Source: Shinella zoogloeoides (GTDB lineage: Bacteria > Pseudomonadota > Alphaproteobacteria > Rhizobiales > Rhizobiaceae). From it: DNA of 64,000 nt. Location: NCBI RefSeq assembly GCF_022682305.1, contig NZ_CP093528.1, forward strand, positions 881,501 to 945,500, read 5' to 3'. The position numbers were made by a program, and so were the translations under genes. The notes below the pieces were generated by a model, which saw only the letters and a program-made list of their open reading frames with translations, did not search any database and had not been told where the DNA came from. Shown here piece after piece: positions 1 to 9,924 of this stretch (positions are counted from its first letter, which is position 1; every line of letters starts with the position of its first letter).

Positions 1-393
1 CGCTCGGCGCTCTTTTCGGCGCTCTCGCTGGTGCTGTTCTTCGCCGTCTCCGGCCTGCCGCCGTTCTCCGGCTTCTGGCCCAAGGTCATGGTGGCCAAGG
101 CGGCCATGGATATCGGCGCATGGTGGCTGACGGCGGCGGTCTTCCTCACCGGCTTCCTGACGACGATCGCGGTCGGCCGCGTCTTCCTCCTCGCCTATTG
201 GCGTCCGGTGGGCGAGGCGCTGCCCGTCGTCGCCATTCCACCGAGCGCGCTGCTGCCGCTCGCCGCGCTGACGGCGCTCACCGTCCTCTTCGGCCTCTTC
301 CCCGAGACGCTGCTTGCGGCCGTCCAGCAGGCGGCGCAGGGGCTTTCCGATCCGCGGACCTATGTCGGCTCCGTCTTCCCGGGGGGGAACTGA
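1..393 (+). CDS. mrpD: Mrp/Pha cation:proton antiporter subunit D, C-terminal part (cut by window start)
   Basis: The reading frame is open from base 1 and ends at 391-393, so this is the last 130 residues of a longer protein. Subunit D of the Mrp/Pha complex is an inner-membrane protein related to NADH dehydrogenase subunits ND2/ND4/ND5; with the other subunits it exchanges Na+ or K+ for protons. The fragment begins inside a helix holding the family motif VSGLPPFSGFWPK, then has two more hydrophobic segments. The downstream genes encode subunits E, F and G in standard order, which makes subunit D rather than A or a complex I protein the natural reading. The gene for subunit E starts two bases after the stop. 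Confidence 0.88.
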   Translation, partial: RSALFSALSLVLFFAVSGLPPFSGFWPKVMVAKAAMDIGAWWLTAAVFLTGFLTTIAVGRVFLLAYWRPVGEALPVVAIPPSALLPLAALTALTVLFGLFPETLLAAVQQAAQGLSDPRTYVGSVFPGGN

Positions 394-395
394 CC

Positions 396-869
396 ATGCG
401 GCCCGCCGTCGTCGTCACACTCTTCGCTCTCGTGTGGCTCGCCGTTTCCGGCAGCTTCACCGTGCCGAACCTCCTGCTCGGCCTCGTCGCCGGGGCGCTG
501 TCGCTTGCGCTCATCCGCGGCCATATCCAGCCCGACGGCCGGCGCGTGCGGCCGCTGAAGCTGCTGTCGCTCGTCGTGCTGTTCATCAAGGAGCTGGCCC
601 TGTCCGCCTGGAAGGTCGCCGTGCTGGTGGCCAGCCCGAAAATGCCGCTGAAGCCGGGCATCTTCGCCTTCCCGCTGACGGTCGACCGTGACTTCGAGAT
701 CACGCTGCTCGCCAACCTCATCACGCTGACGCCGGGCACGCTCTCCGTCGACGTCTCGCCGGACCGCAAGGTGCTCTACGTGCACGCCCTCGACTGCCCT
801 GATCCCGTCAGCACCCGGCGCGACATCGCGAACGGCTTCGAGAAGAAGATACTGGAGGCCTTCCGCTGA
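396..869 (+). CDS. mrpE: Mrp/Pha antiporter subunit E
   Basis: A 157-residue inner-membrane subunit of the Mrp/Pha cation:proton antiporter. It has two hydrophobic N-terminal segments (about residues 3-45), a cytoplasmic basic stretch, and the family signature [14 protein letters not shown] near residue 110. The ATG at 396 lies two bases after the subunit D stop. The frame stays open further upstream inside mrpD, but the product begins convincingly at MRPAVVV. The stop at 867-869 shares its last base with the start of the next gene, as expected for translational coupling. Confidence 0.92.
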   Translation: MRPAVVVTLFALVWLAVSGSFTVPNLLLGLVAGALSLALIRGHIQPDGRRVRPLKLLSLVVLFIKELALSAWKVAVLVASPKMPLKPGIFAFPLTVDRDFEITLLANLITLTPGTLSVDVSPDRKVLYVHALDCPDPVSTRRDIANGFEKKILEAFR

Positions 870-1222
870 TGGGCGCTGAAACGATCATCTCCGCCGCTTC
901 CGCCATCGCGCTCTTGCTGATGTGCGCGGCCTTCTTCCTCACAGCCTTCCGCGTCATCCGGGGGCCGACGCTACCGGACCGCATCGTGGCGCTCGACATG
1001 CTGGTCGCCATCGCCATCGGCTTCATCGCCGTCCTCGCCATCAAGACGGGCTTCAACCTCTATATCGATATCGCCATCGCGCTCGGCCTCGTCGGGTTCC
1101 TGGCGACCGTCGCCTTTGCGCGCTTCGTCATGCGCCAGGGCATGGAGCCGGGCGAGGAGGAGCCTGCGCCGGCCGCGGCGCGGCAGGGCCGGACCGGCGG
1201 CAAGCGGAGGGTGCGCCGATGA
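869..1222 (+). CDS. mrpF: Mrp/Pha antiporter subunit F
   Basis: A 117-residue membrane subunit of the Mrp/Pha antiporter. Three hydrophobic helices cover about residues 3-85, with the family motif [13 protein letters not shown] after the first helix. The C-terminal 25 residues are polar, Glu/Ala/Arg-rich and probably cytoplasmic, longer than in minimal family members. It overlaps subunit E by one base and subunit G by four bases (ATGA). Confidence 0.92.
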   Translation: MGAETIISAASAIALLLMCAAFFLTAFRVIRGPTLPDRIVALDMLVAIAIGFIAVLAIKTGFNLYIDIAIALGLVGFLATVAFARFVMRQGMEPGEEEPAPAAARQGRTGGKRRVRR

Positions 1223-1575
1223 TGGACCTCGTTCTCGCCCTCGCGGTGGGCGCCATGCTGGTGGCCGGCGGCGTCTTCACCTTCCTTGCGGCGCTGGGCC
1301 TCGTGCGCCTGCCGGATGTCTATACCCGCATGCACGCGGCCTCCAAGGCGGGCACGGTCGGCTCGGGCCTCATGCTCTTCGCGGCGGGCATCCACGCGCT
1401 GGATGTGGCGATTTTCACGCGTGCGCTCGCCGGCTTCGTCTTCTTCGTGCTCACGGCGCCGGTCGCCGCGCATCTGGTCGCCAAGGCCGCGCACGGGGCC
1501 GGCTATCGTCTGACGCGGCTGACCGTCATCGACGATATGCGTGAAGCGGAGCGGCGTGACGCCAAGAAGCGTTGA
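1219..1575 (+). CDS. mrpG: Mrp/Pha antiporter subunit G
   Basis: A 118-residue membrane subunit with three hydrophobic helices and the family signature [20 protein letters not shown]. It ends the operon. The start at 1219 overlaps the subunit F stop; a second ATG directly follows at 1222. No strong terminator is seen after the stop; an AT-rich stretch begins at about 1576. Confidence 0.92.
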   Translation: MMDLVLALAVGAMLVAGGVFTFLAALGLVRLPDVYTRMHAASKAGTVGSGLMLFAAGIHALDVAIFTRALAGFVFFVLTAPVAAHLVAKAAHGAGYRLTRLTVIDDMREAERRDAKKR

Positions 1576-2002
1576 GAAACCGTTGAATTAAGAACCCCTA
1601 AACTTTATAATATCCTTCGGCTTTCAAAAGGGCGGATAACTTTCCTCGAAGGTATCTCCATGCATTGTTCAAAATAATACTGGACAATGAATTGGGGAAT
1701 GATATTTCAGATGAAGTAAAGCATCCGGGTTGATTTGTCCTGTGTGCGGTTTTCCTGTCTAGGTTGAATTCGTGCCGTCGCTGCCTTCAAGGCGGTAAAT
1801 ATGTCGGCAAGAGATTCGGCCGGGCGGCTTCCGTTACGCTGAAAAATTATATTGACGACAAGAACCGGAACTTCCGAAGTCGTGCTGCCGGCGAGCATCG
1901 TTCTGCTGCAGGCATGCCGGGGGAGGAGGCTTTATCCGGAATTGAAGGACAGGGCCGATGGAAAGCACCATCGGCTTTCGCGTTGCTCGACAGGAGAAAG
2001 AA
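1576..2002. other. Intergenic region and long leader upstream of mucR
   Basis: This 427-base gap separates the antiporter operon from mucR and is clearly more AT-rich than its surroundings, especially 1590-1780. Open frames in it look like chance. It probably carries the mucR promoter and a long 5' leader; Ros/MucR regulators generally bind AT-rich DNA and often control their own promoters. A hairpin sits near the 3' end. Confidence 0.6.
1954..1975 (+). promoter_or_regulatory. Hairpin in the mucR leader
   Basis: GCCGATGG at 1954-1961 pairs perfectly with CCATCGGC at 1968-1975 across a six-base loop, followed by only three T residues. It ends 28 bases before the mucR start. It could be a weak attenuator or a stabilising leader structure; the short T run argues against an efficient terminator. 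Confidence 0.5.
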
Positions 2003-2437
2003 ATGTCTGAATCAACCCTCGGCGCCAGCTCGAATCTGCTCGTGGAGCTCACGGCCGATATTGTTGCCGCCTATGTCGGCAACCATGTCGTGCCGGTTTC
2101 CGAGCTGCCGAGCCTGATCGCCGATGTGCACGCCGCGCTCAACAACACCACGCAGCCGGCCGCCGCCGTCGAGGCGCCCGTCGTCGCCGAGAAGCCGAAG
2201 CCGCCGGTGCCGGTGAAGAAGTCGGTACAGAGCGACTACATCATCTGCCTGGAGGACGGCCAGAAGTTCAAGTCGCTGAAGCGCCACCTCATGACCCATT
2301 ACGGCATGACCCCGGAAGAGTACCGCGAGAAGTGGGACCTGCCGGCCGATTACCCGATGGTCGCCCCCGCCTATGCCGAAGCGCGTTCGCGCCTCGCCAA
2401 GGAAATGGGCCTCGGCCAGCGTCGCAAGGGCAAGTAA
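2003..2437 (+). CDS. mucR: Ros/MucR family transcriptional regulator
   Basis: A 144-residue zinc-finger-type transcription factor. In rhizobia, MucR-type proteins control exopolysaccharide, motility and cell-cycle genes by binding AT-rich sites. The N-terminal half (about 1-65) is the oligomerisation region ([16 protein letters not shown]). The C-terminal half holds [20 protein letters not shown] and then [10 protein letters not shown]. The position of the second finger Cys is Asp (CLED), as in several rhizobial MucR proteins. The ATG at 2003 follows AGGAG at 1992-1996; the frame opens upstream but lacks a comparable site. A strong terminator follows. Confidence 0.93.
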   Translation: MSESTLGASSNLLVELTADIVAAYVGNHVVPVSELPSLIADVHAALNNTTQPAAAVEAPVVAEKPKPPVPVKKSVQSDYIICLEDGQKFKSLKRHLMTHYGMTPEEYREKWDLPADYPMVAPAYAEARSRLAKEMGLGQRRKGK

Positions 2438-2457
2438 GCCCGCACGCCGGGAACGCG

Positions 2458-2491
2458 AAAAAAGGCCGGAGCCATGCGCTCCGGCCTTTTT
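2458..2491 (+). terminator. Rho-independent terminator of mucR
   Basis: A perfect 12-base stem (2461-2472 with 2478-2489) closes a five-base loop. An A run on the left and a T run on the right make it potentially bidirectional. Confidence 0.9.
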
Positions 2492-2644
2492 CTTGCGCAA
2501 TGATAAGGAATAAATCCCTATTTCGGGGATAAGAATTATAAATTAAGCTGGAAATTCAAGGAAGGGTTGCGGCTGGTCGCTTCATTCATCCTCGGTCCTC
2601 CTCTAGGGTGTATGAATAAATTCCTATTAACGGAGTGACCAGTC

Positions 2645-3100
2645 ATGCAGCAGCTCACGCTTTCCCCGCGACAGGCCTTGCCCGAGGCCGCAGCCCCGGA
2701 AATCAAGGGCGCAGTGTCAGGCGAGGGGCCGGGACCTGGCTACCGGGTAATGGGCATGCCGCAGACGCCCGCGGTGCCGGCGCCCGTCGCCTGCCGCATC
2801 GTGCGCCAGCTCGCGCTGGAAATGACGGCGCTGGCGAGCGACCGGCCACTCTGGCGGCGCGACGGCCGCCGCTCCACCTGCCATGTGCGCCAGATCGCCA
2901 TGTATGTCTGTCATGTCGTCCTGCGGCTGTCGCTGTCGGATATCGGCGCGGCCTTCGGGCGCGACCGCACCACGGTCAGCCATGCCTGCAACGTGGTGGA
3001 GGACCGCCGCGACGACGCCTCCTTCGATGCCTTCGTCTCGGCCATCGAGCGGGCCGTCCTCTCCGTCTTCGGTCCGGCGGGGATCGGCAGCCATGAGTGA
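2645..3100 (+). CDS. Orphan DnaA domain-IV-like DNA-binding protein
   Basis: A 151-residue protein whose second half (about residues 80-135) matches the C-terminal DNA-binding domain of the replication initiator DnaA. The run LSLSDIGAAFGRDRTTVSHA corresponds to the DnaA helix-turn-helix and signature loop. There is no AAA+ ATPase domain, so it cannot act as an initiator alone. It could bind DnaA-box-like sites as a competitor or regulator; that role is inference. The N-terminal 50 residues are Pro/Ala-rich and look disordered. It overlaps the next gene by eight bases. A near-consensus CtrA-type box lies just upstream (2616-2631). Confidence 0.8.
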   Translation: MQQLTLSPRQALPEAAAPEIKGAVSGEGPGPGYRVMGMPQTPAVPAPVACRIVRQLALEMTALASDRPLWRRDGRRSTCHVRQIAMYVCHVVLRLSLSDIGAAFGRDRTTVSHACNVVEDRRDDASFDAFVSAIERAVLSVFGPAGIGSHE

Positions 3101-3887
3101 GGGGGCGGCGAAGAAGAGGGATGTGGAACTGGCGCGGCTGCTGCGCTTCCTGCTGGCGGCCGGCGCGGCGAGCCTGGATGACGGCAACCTCGTCGCCGGC
3201 GGCCGTAGGCAGGCGGTTTGCGGCGGGGCCCTGACGGAAGCGGTGCAGCTCGGCCTCGTCCGATACTATGGCGATCGGCTGGCGGCGACGGCGGAGGCGC
3301 GGGCCTTTCTCAAGCGCCGGCTCTGCGATGCCGAGACATCCTTTGCCGGCCAGCACCGCGAGCTGGAAGAGGTGGTCGTCGTGCGCGACGGCGCGCGTGA
3401 GCGGGCGCTTGCCAACCGGCTGGAATCGCCGCTCGCCGGCCTTGCCCGGCTGAAGGAGAAGACGGGCGAGGCGTTCCTGCCGGAAAGCGCGCTTGCGGCC
3501 GGCGAGCGGCTGCATGCCGATTTCACCCGTGGCGGTCTCCAGCCGCGCATGACCATGTCCTGGGAGCCGCGCATCGCCAGCCGCCAGAAGGGCGAGGCGG
3601 GGGCGGCGCGCGAACTGACCGACACGGCGCTCGCCGCACGCCTGCGCGTCGCGCGTGCCATCGAGGCGATCGGGCCGGAACTGTCGGGCGTGGCGCTCGA
3701 CGTCTGCTGCTTCATGAAGGGGCTGGAGACGGTGGAGCGCGAGCGGCAATGGCCGGTACGCTCGGCAAAGCTGATGCTGCGCGCGGCGCTGATGGCGCTC
3801 GCCCGGCACTATGCGCCTCCGGCTGCAGCGGCGCGGCGGTCGCATGCCTGGGGGGCGGAGGGGTATCGGCCGGAGATGGGCGGGTGA
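3093..3887 (+). CDS. DUF6456 family protein, possible DNA-associated partner of the DnaA-like protein
   Basis: A 264-residue soluble protein of unknown function. Residues about 10-75 (ELARLLRFLLAAG, then ALTEAVQLGLVRYYGDRLAATAE) look like a winged-helix fold. The C-terminal part (about 155-250) contains ESALAAGERLHADFTRGGLQ and an RVARAIEAIG-type helical region typical of DUF6456. It starts within the last codons of the DnaA-domain gene, and the two families are commonly adjacent in rhizobia, so a joint role in gene control or replication is plausible but unproven. A palindromic repeat element begins 11 bases after its stop. Confidence 0.75.
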   Translation: MSEGAAKKRDVELARLLRFLLAAGAASLDDGNLVAGGRRQAVCGGALTEAVQLGLVRYYGDRLAATAEARAFLKRRLCDAETSFAGQHRELEEVVVVRDGARERALANRLESPLAGLARLKEKTGEAFLPESALAAGERLHADFTRGGLQPRMTMSWEPRIASRQKGEAGAARELTDTALAARLRVARAIEAIGPELSGVALDVCCFMKGLETVERERQWPVRSAKLMLRAALMALARHYAPPAAAARRSHAWGAEGYRPEMGG

Positions 3888-3898
3888 GGTGGGGCCGG

Positions 3899-4076
3899 CC
3901 CCTCATCCCGCTGCCGCGACCTTCTCCCCGCAAGCGGGGAGAAGGGGCATGTCGCGCCGGTTTCCCGCCACTTGAAGCCCGCGATGTCGGTGGCCGGTGA
4001 AGGGGCCGCTACGGTGCGCCCAGCGTTCCTTCGCCCCGCTTGCGGGGAGAAGGTGGCCGGCAGGCCGGATGAGGGG
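3899..4076. repeat. Paired palindromic intergenic element, copy 1
   Basis: Two inverted modules form the element. The left has CCCCTCATCC at its outer edge and a perfect 12-base stem with AA loop at 3920-3945. The right has a nearly perfect stem at 4028-4053 and ends in GGATGAGGGG. The modules face each other across about 80 bases. It resembles rhizobial interspersed palindromic (RIME-like) repeats and recurs five more times in the window, all in the GTA cluster. It lies between two convergent genes. Confidence 0.85.
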
Positions 4077-4093
4077 CGAATGCCCGTTAAATG

Positions 4094-4513
4094 TCAGGCC
4101 GCGACCTTCCCCGCCGCTTCCTCGCGAATACGCCGCACCATCGAGCGCAGGCCGTTGGCGCGCTGGGAGGAGAGGTGCTCGACAAGGCCGATGGCGTTGA
4201 AGGTGTCGATGGCGTCGAGGGCGGCGACCTCGGAGGCGTGCTTGCCGGAATAGATGGCGAGCACGATGGCGACGAGGCCGCGCACGATATGGGCGTCCGA
4301 GTCGCCCTCGAAGGTCATGACCGGATCGGCCTCGCTTCCGGCATGGCTCACGAGCCAGACCTGGCTGGCGCAGCCCTGTACCTTGTTTTCGGCCGTGCGC
4401 TTGTCCTCCGCAAGATCGGGCAGCGCCTTGCCGAGTTCGATGACATAGCGGTAGCGGTCCTCCCACTCGTCGAGGAAGGCGAAGTCGTCGATGATCTGTT
4501 GCAGCGTGGTCAT
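4094..4513 (-). CDS. sufE: SufE family sulfur acceptor for Fe-S cluster assembly
   Basis: A 139-residue cytoplasmic protein. SufE accepts persulfide sulfur from a cysteine desulfurase (SufS) and passes it to the Fe-S scaffold. The core EWEDRYRYVIELGK near residue 15 and the active-site loop NKVQGCASQVWL with the acceptor Cys near residue 51 are present. The C-terminal region GLVEHLSSQRANGLRSMVRR is also typical. The ATG at 4513 begins MTTLQQIIDDF; longer frames upstream do not resemble the family. No other suf genes lie nearby. Confidence 0.92.
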   Translation of the reverse strand: MTTLQQIIDDFAFLDEWEDRYRYVIELGKALPDLAEDKRTAENKVQGCASQVWLVSHAGSEADPVMTFEGDSDAHIVRGLVAIVLAIYSGKHASEVAALDAIDTFNAIGLVEHLSSQRANGLRSMVRRIREEAAGKVAA

Positions 4514-4700
4514 GGTCTGTCCGTCTCGGGGTTTGCCCATCATATAGGCGAGCCGGCCGGTTATTTGAACCGGAAACCGCCATGCGCAAAAAGAAACGCC
4601 GCATGGAGCGGATCCATACGGCGGTTGCAATGCAACGAGTCAGGCAGGCAGTAAACTTCAAAGCAATACCGCAGGCGGGATTGCGGGATGGATGGTCGGC

Positions 4701-5126
4701 TCAGCCCTTGTGGGCGGGGCGGCGGGTCGGGATGGCGATGGTGCCGGTGATGACCTCGGCGTCGGCATCCACTTCTGCGACGGCCGGGAGCGGCTGGTTC
4801 AGCGCGTCCTTCTTCGCAGGCTCGGCCTTGGCGACATCCGCGCCGTCTTCGGCGAACTGGGTATCGAGGAACTGGTAGGCGATTTTGGCGCCTTCACGGG
4901 CGCGGTGGCCGAGCGCCACGAAGGTTTCCGACCCCTTCTCGCAGACGTCGGGCTTTTCGAGGCAGAGGGCGGTCACGTAGCCGATCGCCTCGCTGGCGGC
5001 GCTGAACGTGTCGCCGAGCTGGACCGTCGGCCCCTTTTCCAGCGTCGCGGAGGATTCCGCGTTCAGGAAGGGGAGCAGGACGAGAACCAGTGAGAACCAG
5101 AACGTTCCCTTGATCAGAAACCACAT
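4701..5126 (-). CDS. DUF5330 family membrane-anchored protein
   Basis: A 141-residue protein with one hydrophobic N-terminal segment (about residues 4-20), probably an inner-membrane anchor or uncleaved signal. It is followed by a helical soluble domain with two Cys in CLEKPDVCEKG, a possible disulfide if periplasmic. The C-terminal 40 residues are Ala/Asp-rich and end in a basic motif. It resembles rhizobial DUF5330 proteins; function unknown. Confidence 0.75.
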   Translation of the reverse strand: MWFLIKGTFWFSLVLVLLPFLNAESSATLEKGPTVQLGDTFSAASEAIGYVTALCLEKPDVCEKGSETFVALGHRAREGAKIAYQFLDTQFAEDGADVAKAEPAKKDALNQPLPAVAEVDADAEVITGTIAIPTRRPAHKG

Positions 5127-5553
5127 CGCTTGCCATCCTCGTTATGGGGCCTCGGCTCTTTCCGGCCTTCGGCTTGTTTGGTCCTTGGCGAACCGTTGAT
5201 GCGAGAATAGGGACCGGAAGGAAATTCCCCTTTGCTGGAATCGCTCGGGTTTTGCCCAGTTTTGATTAAAATGCGATCTAATTTTCCGCTAACCGGCATT
5301 TGAGGCAGATTTTAGCGAACCCCGTTAAGGATGATGGCGCGCCGGCGGGCCGGCAGGCCCCGGAATGCCGGCAGGCGCGTTCCGGCGCTTCTGCCCCACA
5401 AGTTAATATGAACAGAAAAATGCCGCAAAATGAGGCGCTTACGCCCCGTTAACCACGCCGTGCGAATGGCCGTTGGATTGCCCCGAAATGGGACCTTTGG
5501 GCCTTTTTCGGCCCCTTCCAACCCCTGCCGTTTATTCTTTCCTTAAGTCGCCG
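5127..5553. other. Divergent intergenic region between DUF5330 and the histidine kinase
   Basis: About 430 bases with no convincing gene. The part near 5215-5320 is AT-rich and contains TTAA half-sites (for example 5265-5268) but no full CtrA-type box. The part at 5335-5400 is GC-rich with GGC-type inverted repeats. Promoters for both divergent genes are expected here. Confidence 0.5.
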
Positions 5554-7132
<1,579 letters not shown>

Positions 7133-7161
<29 letters not shown>

Positions 7162-7846
7162 GCGGCGGCCCCAGGGCCAGGCCCGCAAGGGGCGGTCCGG
7201 CGCGCGCAGCCAGCCGCAGCGGCGGCCGAACGTCGTGATAACCGGGCTTGTCGCGCTCGGCGGGCTTGCCGCGCGCCATCCAAGCGTCGTGGGCGGCACC
7301 TGCGCCTTCCTCGTCGTCTTCTCCTTCGTCGCGGCCAATGCGCTCTGGTATCAGCCGGGCGGCCATCCCGCGCCCTTCCTGAAGATGCGCTCGGCGGACA
7401 ATTCCCTCGGCTTCACCGCGACCAAGCCCGAGCCGCACGACCAGACGACCTTCGTCATCGAGCGCCTCGATGAGGGCGAGCCGATGCCGGAAGTCACAGA
7501 TGTGACGCCGGGCGAGCGGCCCTTCGACGAGGTGGCCCGGGTGATCGAAAAGCAACCGGCGGCGACGCCCGAGAGCGAGGCCGATCCGGTCGCCGCCGCG
7601 ATCATGGCGGCCGAAGCCGATCCGGGTGTCACTTCCGCCGTCGCGCGGCCTGTGCCGAGCGACATGGTGATGAAGATCCAGAAGGGTCTCAGCAACATCG
7701 CCTATGCGGATATCGCGGTCGACGGGCTGATCGGCGAGAAGACGCGCACCGCCATCCGCCATTTCGAGAAGCATTACCGCCTGCCGGTGACCGGCGAGCC
7801 GAACGAGCAGGTGCTCGCCAAGCTCAAGGATATCGGCGCGCTGTAA
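7133..7846 (+). CDS. Membrane-anchored peptidoglycan-binding domain protein
   Basis: A 237-residue protein with a basic N-terminus, one hydrophobic segment (about residues 50-70) and a long acidic linker. The C-terminal peptidoglycan-binding-like domain spans about 175-237 (VMKIQKGLSNIAYADIAVDG, then IGEKTRTAIRHFEKHY), so the C-terminal part should face the periplasm. It starts inside the end of the kinase gene, so the two are probably co-translated; a wall-binding protein paired with a DivJ-like kinase suggests a link between wall state and cell-cycle signalling, which is speculative. An alternative ATG lies at 7115; 7133 has better ribosome-site spacing. Confidence 0.8.
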
Positions 7847-7895
7847 GGCCGGTCCGGCCATTGCCCCGCGCTTTCCCGCCGTGTATGCCGCCGTC

Positions 7896-8267
7896 ATGCG
7901 CCTTCGCACCGACATCTTCGTTTCCGCCCTGATGCGCCGCGTCTTCGCGCGCGGCGATTTCGCCGCCGTGGAGGCCAAGGGCGCGGAGGAGGCGGGGGCC
8001 GTGTTCGTGCGGCAGGTCTTCCGCGACGGCACGGAAAGCCTTTTCGCGCCCGCACCGCAGAGTTTCTTCGACGAGGGTGACGATGGACGGCGGCTGTTCG
8101 AAGCGCGTCTGGAGCGTGTGGGGAGCGATGCGGTGGCCGAGGCGATCGGCCGGGAGCGGCGCTTCGACGGGGACCTCTGGGTGGTTTCCATCGAGGCGGA
8201 CGATCTCGGGGATGTTCTCGACTTCGCCGGCGCGGAGCCGAAGGATGACGGCTTTTTCAGGCGGTGA
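7896..8267 (+). CDS. DUF1491 family protein
   Basis: A 123-residue cytoplasmic protein starting MRLRTDIFVSALMRR, the typical start of DUF1491. The second half carries FDGDLWVVSIEADD. Function unknown; the family is widespread in alphaproteobacteria. An in-frame GTG at 7881 is less likely. It lies 49 bases after the peptidoglycan-binding protein gene and may belong to the same transcript. Confidence 0.85.
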   Translation: MRLRTDIFVSALMRRVFARGDFAAVEAKGAEEAGAVFVRQVFRDGTESLFAPAPQSFFDEGDDGRRLFEARLERVGSDAVAEAIGRERRFDGDLWVVSIEADDLGDVLDFAGAEPKDDGFFRR

Positions 8268-8369
8268 CGCGCAGGCCCCGGTTCCCCCGGGAACAGCGGC
8301 ATGGGGCCGGCCATGGGAAAAGGGTTTCGGCACAGGCGGCGACCTGTGCGGCAAACCCGGGAGAACCCC

Positions 8370-8501
8370 ATGTTTATCGTGCTGCCTGCCCTTGCGCTGT
8401 TGATTTCGGGAATGTTCGTGGCGACGACGCTGGCCGCGCTCTCGGCCGGGCGTCAGGACGACGCGGCGGTTCGTACGCCGGCAAGACGGCCTGTCTTCTG
8501 A
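8370..8501 (+). CDS. Small hypothetical membrane protein (43 aa)
   Basis: A 43-residue product with one hydrophobic helix (about residues 2-24) and a basic tail. GGGAG lies 7 bases before the ATG. No family is recognised. It is convergent with the DUF2336 gene and ends five bases before that gene's stop. It could be spurious. Confidence 0.4.
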   Translation: MFIVLPALALLISGMFVATTLAALSAGRQDDAAVRTPARRPVF

Positions 8502-8505
8502 AAAA

Positions 8506-9462
8506 TCAGCCGGCGGCGCGTTTGTGGTCGGCGCCAGGGCGGCCCCGCGGTGCGTCGTCGGCATTGGCGGCCTTCGGCAGGCCGTCGCCGGTCGTGTAGC
8601 TGTCCGCCCTCTGCCAGCTTTCCACCCGGCGGGCCGCTTCGGCGGGGTCCAGCGCGGCAAGCAGCGTTTCGGCTCCTCCCTCGGCCAGATGCGGGTAGAC
8701 CGCCTTCAGCACGAAGAGCGTGTCGGCCTGCGGCACCTCGAGCGCCAGCAGCGTTTCGGCGAGCTGCCGTCCCGACACGTCGAGCAGGATGCGCTCAGAC
8801 AGCCATTGGCTTGAGGCAAGTGCATCGGCGAGCGTGACGGCGATCATGCCGGCTTCCCCCTCGCGCGCGAAGCGCACGAACAGCACCTGATGCATGGCGC
8901 TCGCCGGCTCCAGCCGGACGGGCGTCTCGACCGTCGGCGTGGCGGCGCGCACGAGGGCGCGCAGCTCCTCGCGGATGCGCTCTTCCCGTTCCAGGCGGGC
9001 GGCTTCTGCCAGGGCGGCGGTGCGATCCTCGCCGGTGCGGCGGCTGGCCTGGTCCTGATGGGTGCCGACCAGCGCCTCCACGACGACGGGCGACAGGTCG
9101 TCGCGCCGGCCGATGGCGTGGGCGTGCTCGGGGCCGGTCGCGCGCAGGATGCGCATCAGCGTGACGTCGCCGAGGGCCTTCGACCCCATGAGGAAGATGG
9201 CGGCGGTATTGATCGGCTGGCGGGCGATGAAGAGGGCGGTTTCCTCCGGCACCTGCGGGCAGCGCGAGAGCGCGGCGACGGCCTGCCGGCGCGCCTCGTC
9301 GGTGGAGGCCGCATAGAGCTGTTCGAAGAGTTCACCGAACTGGGCGAGGTCCGATTTCGTGGGGAAGCGCAGGCTCTCGAAGCTGGACACCGTGGCCATC
9401 AGAACGATGTCCTTCGGCCGCCCTGCCTGCGGTCTCTCCAGTTCGCGAAACCTGTCCGCCAC
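8506..9462 (-). CDS. DUF2336 family protein
   Basis: A 318-residue soluble helical protein. Residues about 25-250 show the short repeated helical pattern of DUF2336 (LAQFGELFEQLYAASTDEAR, ALSRCPQVPEETALFIARQP), a HEAT-like alphaproteobacterial family of unknown function. A likely shorter start is the internal Met at about residue 22 (MATVSSFESLRF). A near-consensus CtrA-type box lies about 80 bases upstream, hinting at cell-cycle regulation. Confidence 0.8.
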   Translation of the reverse strand: MADRFRELERPQAGRPKDIVLMATVSSFESLRFPTKSDLAQFGELFEQLYAASTDEARRQAVAALSRCPQVPEETALFIARQPINTAAIFLMGSKALGDVTLMRILRATGPEHAHAIGRRDDLSPVVVEALVGTHQDQASRRTGEDRTAALAEAARLEREERIREELRALVRAATPTVETPVRLEPASAMHQVLFVRFAREGEAGMIAVTLADALASSQWLSERILLDVSGRQLAETLLALEVPQADTLFVLKAVYPHLAEGGAETLLAALDPAEAARRVESWQRADSYTTGDGLPKAANADDAPRGRPGADHKRAAG

Positions 9463-9924
9463 AAAACACCTGTCATCCCCGGACCGGCAGCCCCCTGCCG
9501 ACCCCTGCTGTCATTCATGAAAACTAGAGGAAAAACCTTAGCGAGCCGTTAACCCTGCTCGCGCGGAAATGGCAATGAATACAATGAAATCCACCATGCG
9601 GCATCGCAGCACCAGCGCATGTTTGCAAGGGTTTGGGAGGGGCGGGCGGCACCGGCTGTGGATTATGCGGAAAAGCACCGGTTTCATTTTGCCTTTATAA
9701 TTTAGGTCATACTAATGCCAACTTTGACCACTCTTTGCCATTCCCGCGTGCACCTGCCCTTGTATTGTGTTCTGCCGCTCGGCTGTTTGCCATGCGGTTG
9801 TGGAGCGACGCGAGAAGACCGGCAAGATTTTGCCGATCCATGTCAACGGGCGGGCATCGTGCCCCATACATTAACGGGAATTTTAGACATGACTGATAGA
9901 TGTCTCGTAAACGGAGACACTCTC
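9463..9924. other. Divergent intergenic region with a CtrA-type box
   Basis: About 460 bases between the DUF2336 gene and the secreted SACT-motif gene. It is relatively AT-rich around 9530-9600 and 9680-9715. Several open frames cross it but none has a ribosome site or family resemblance. The one clear motif is the CtrA-type box at 9538-9553. Confidence 0.55.
9538..9553. promoter_or_regulatory. Candidate CtrA-binding box upstream of DUF2336
   Basis: TTAG, seven bases, then TTAAC. This differs from the CtrA consensus TTAA-N7-TTAAC at one base. It is 76 bases upstream of the minus-strand start at 9462. Confidence 0.45.

Noticed and set aside
5240..5300. CtrA box upstream of the DivJ-like kinase
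   Set aside because: TTAA at 5265 is followed after seven bases by TCTA, two features short of the consensus; only half-sites remain.
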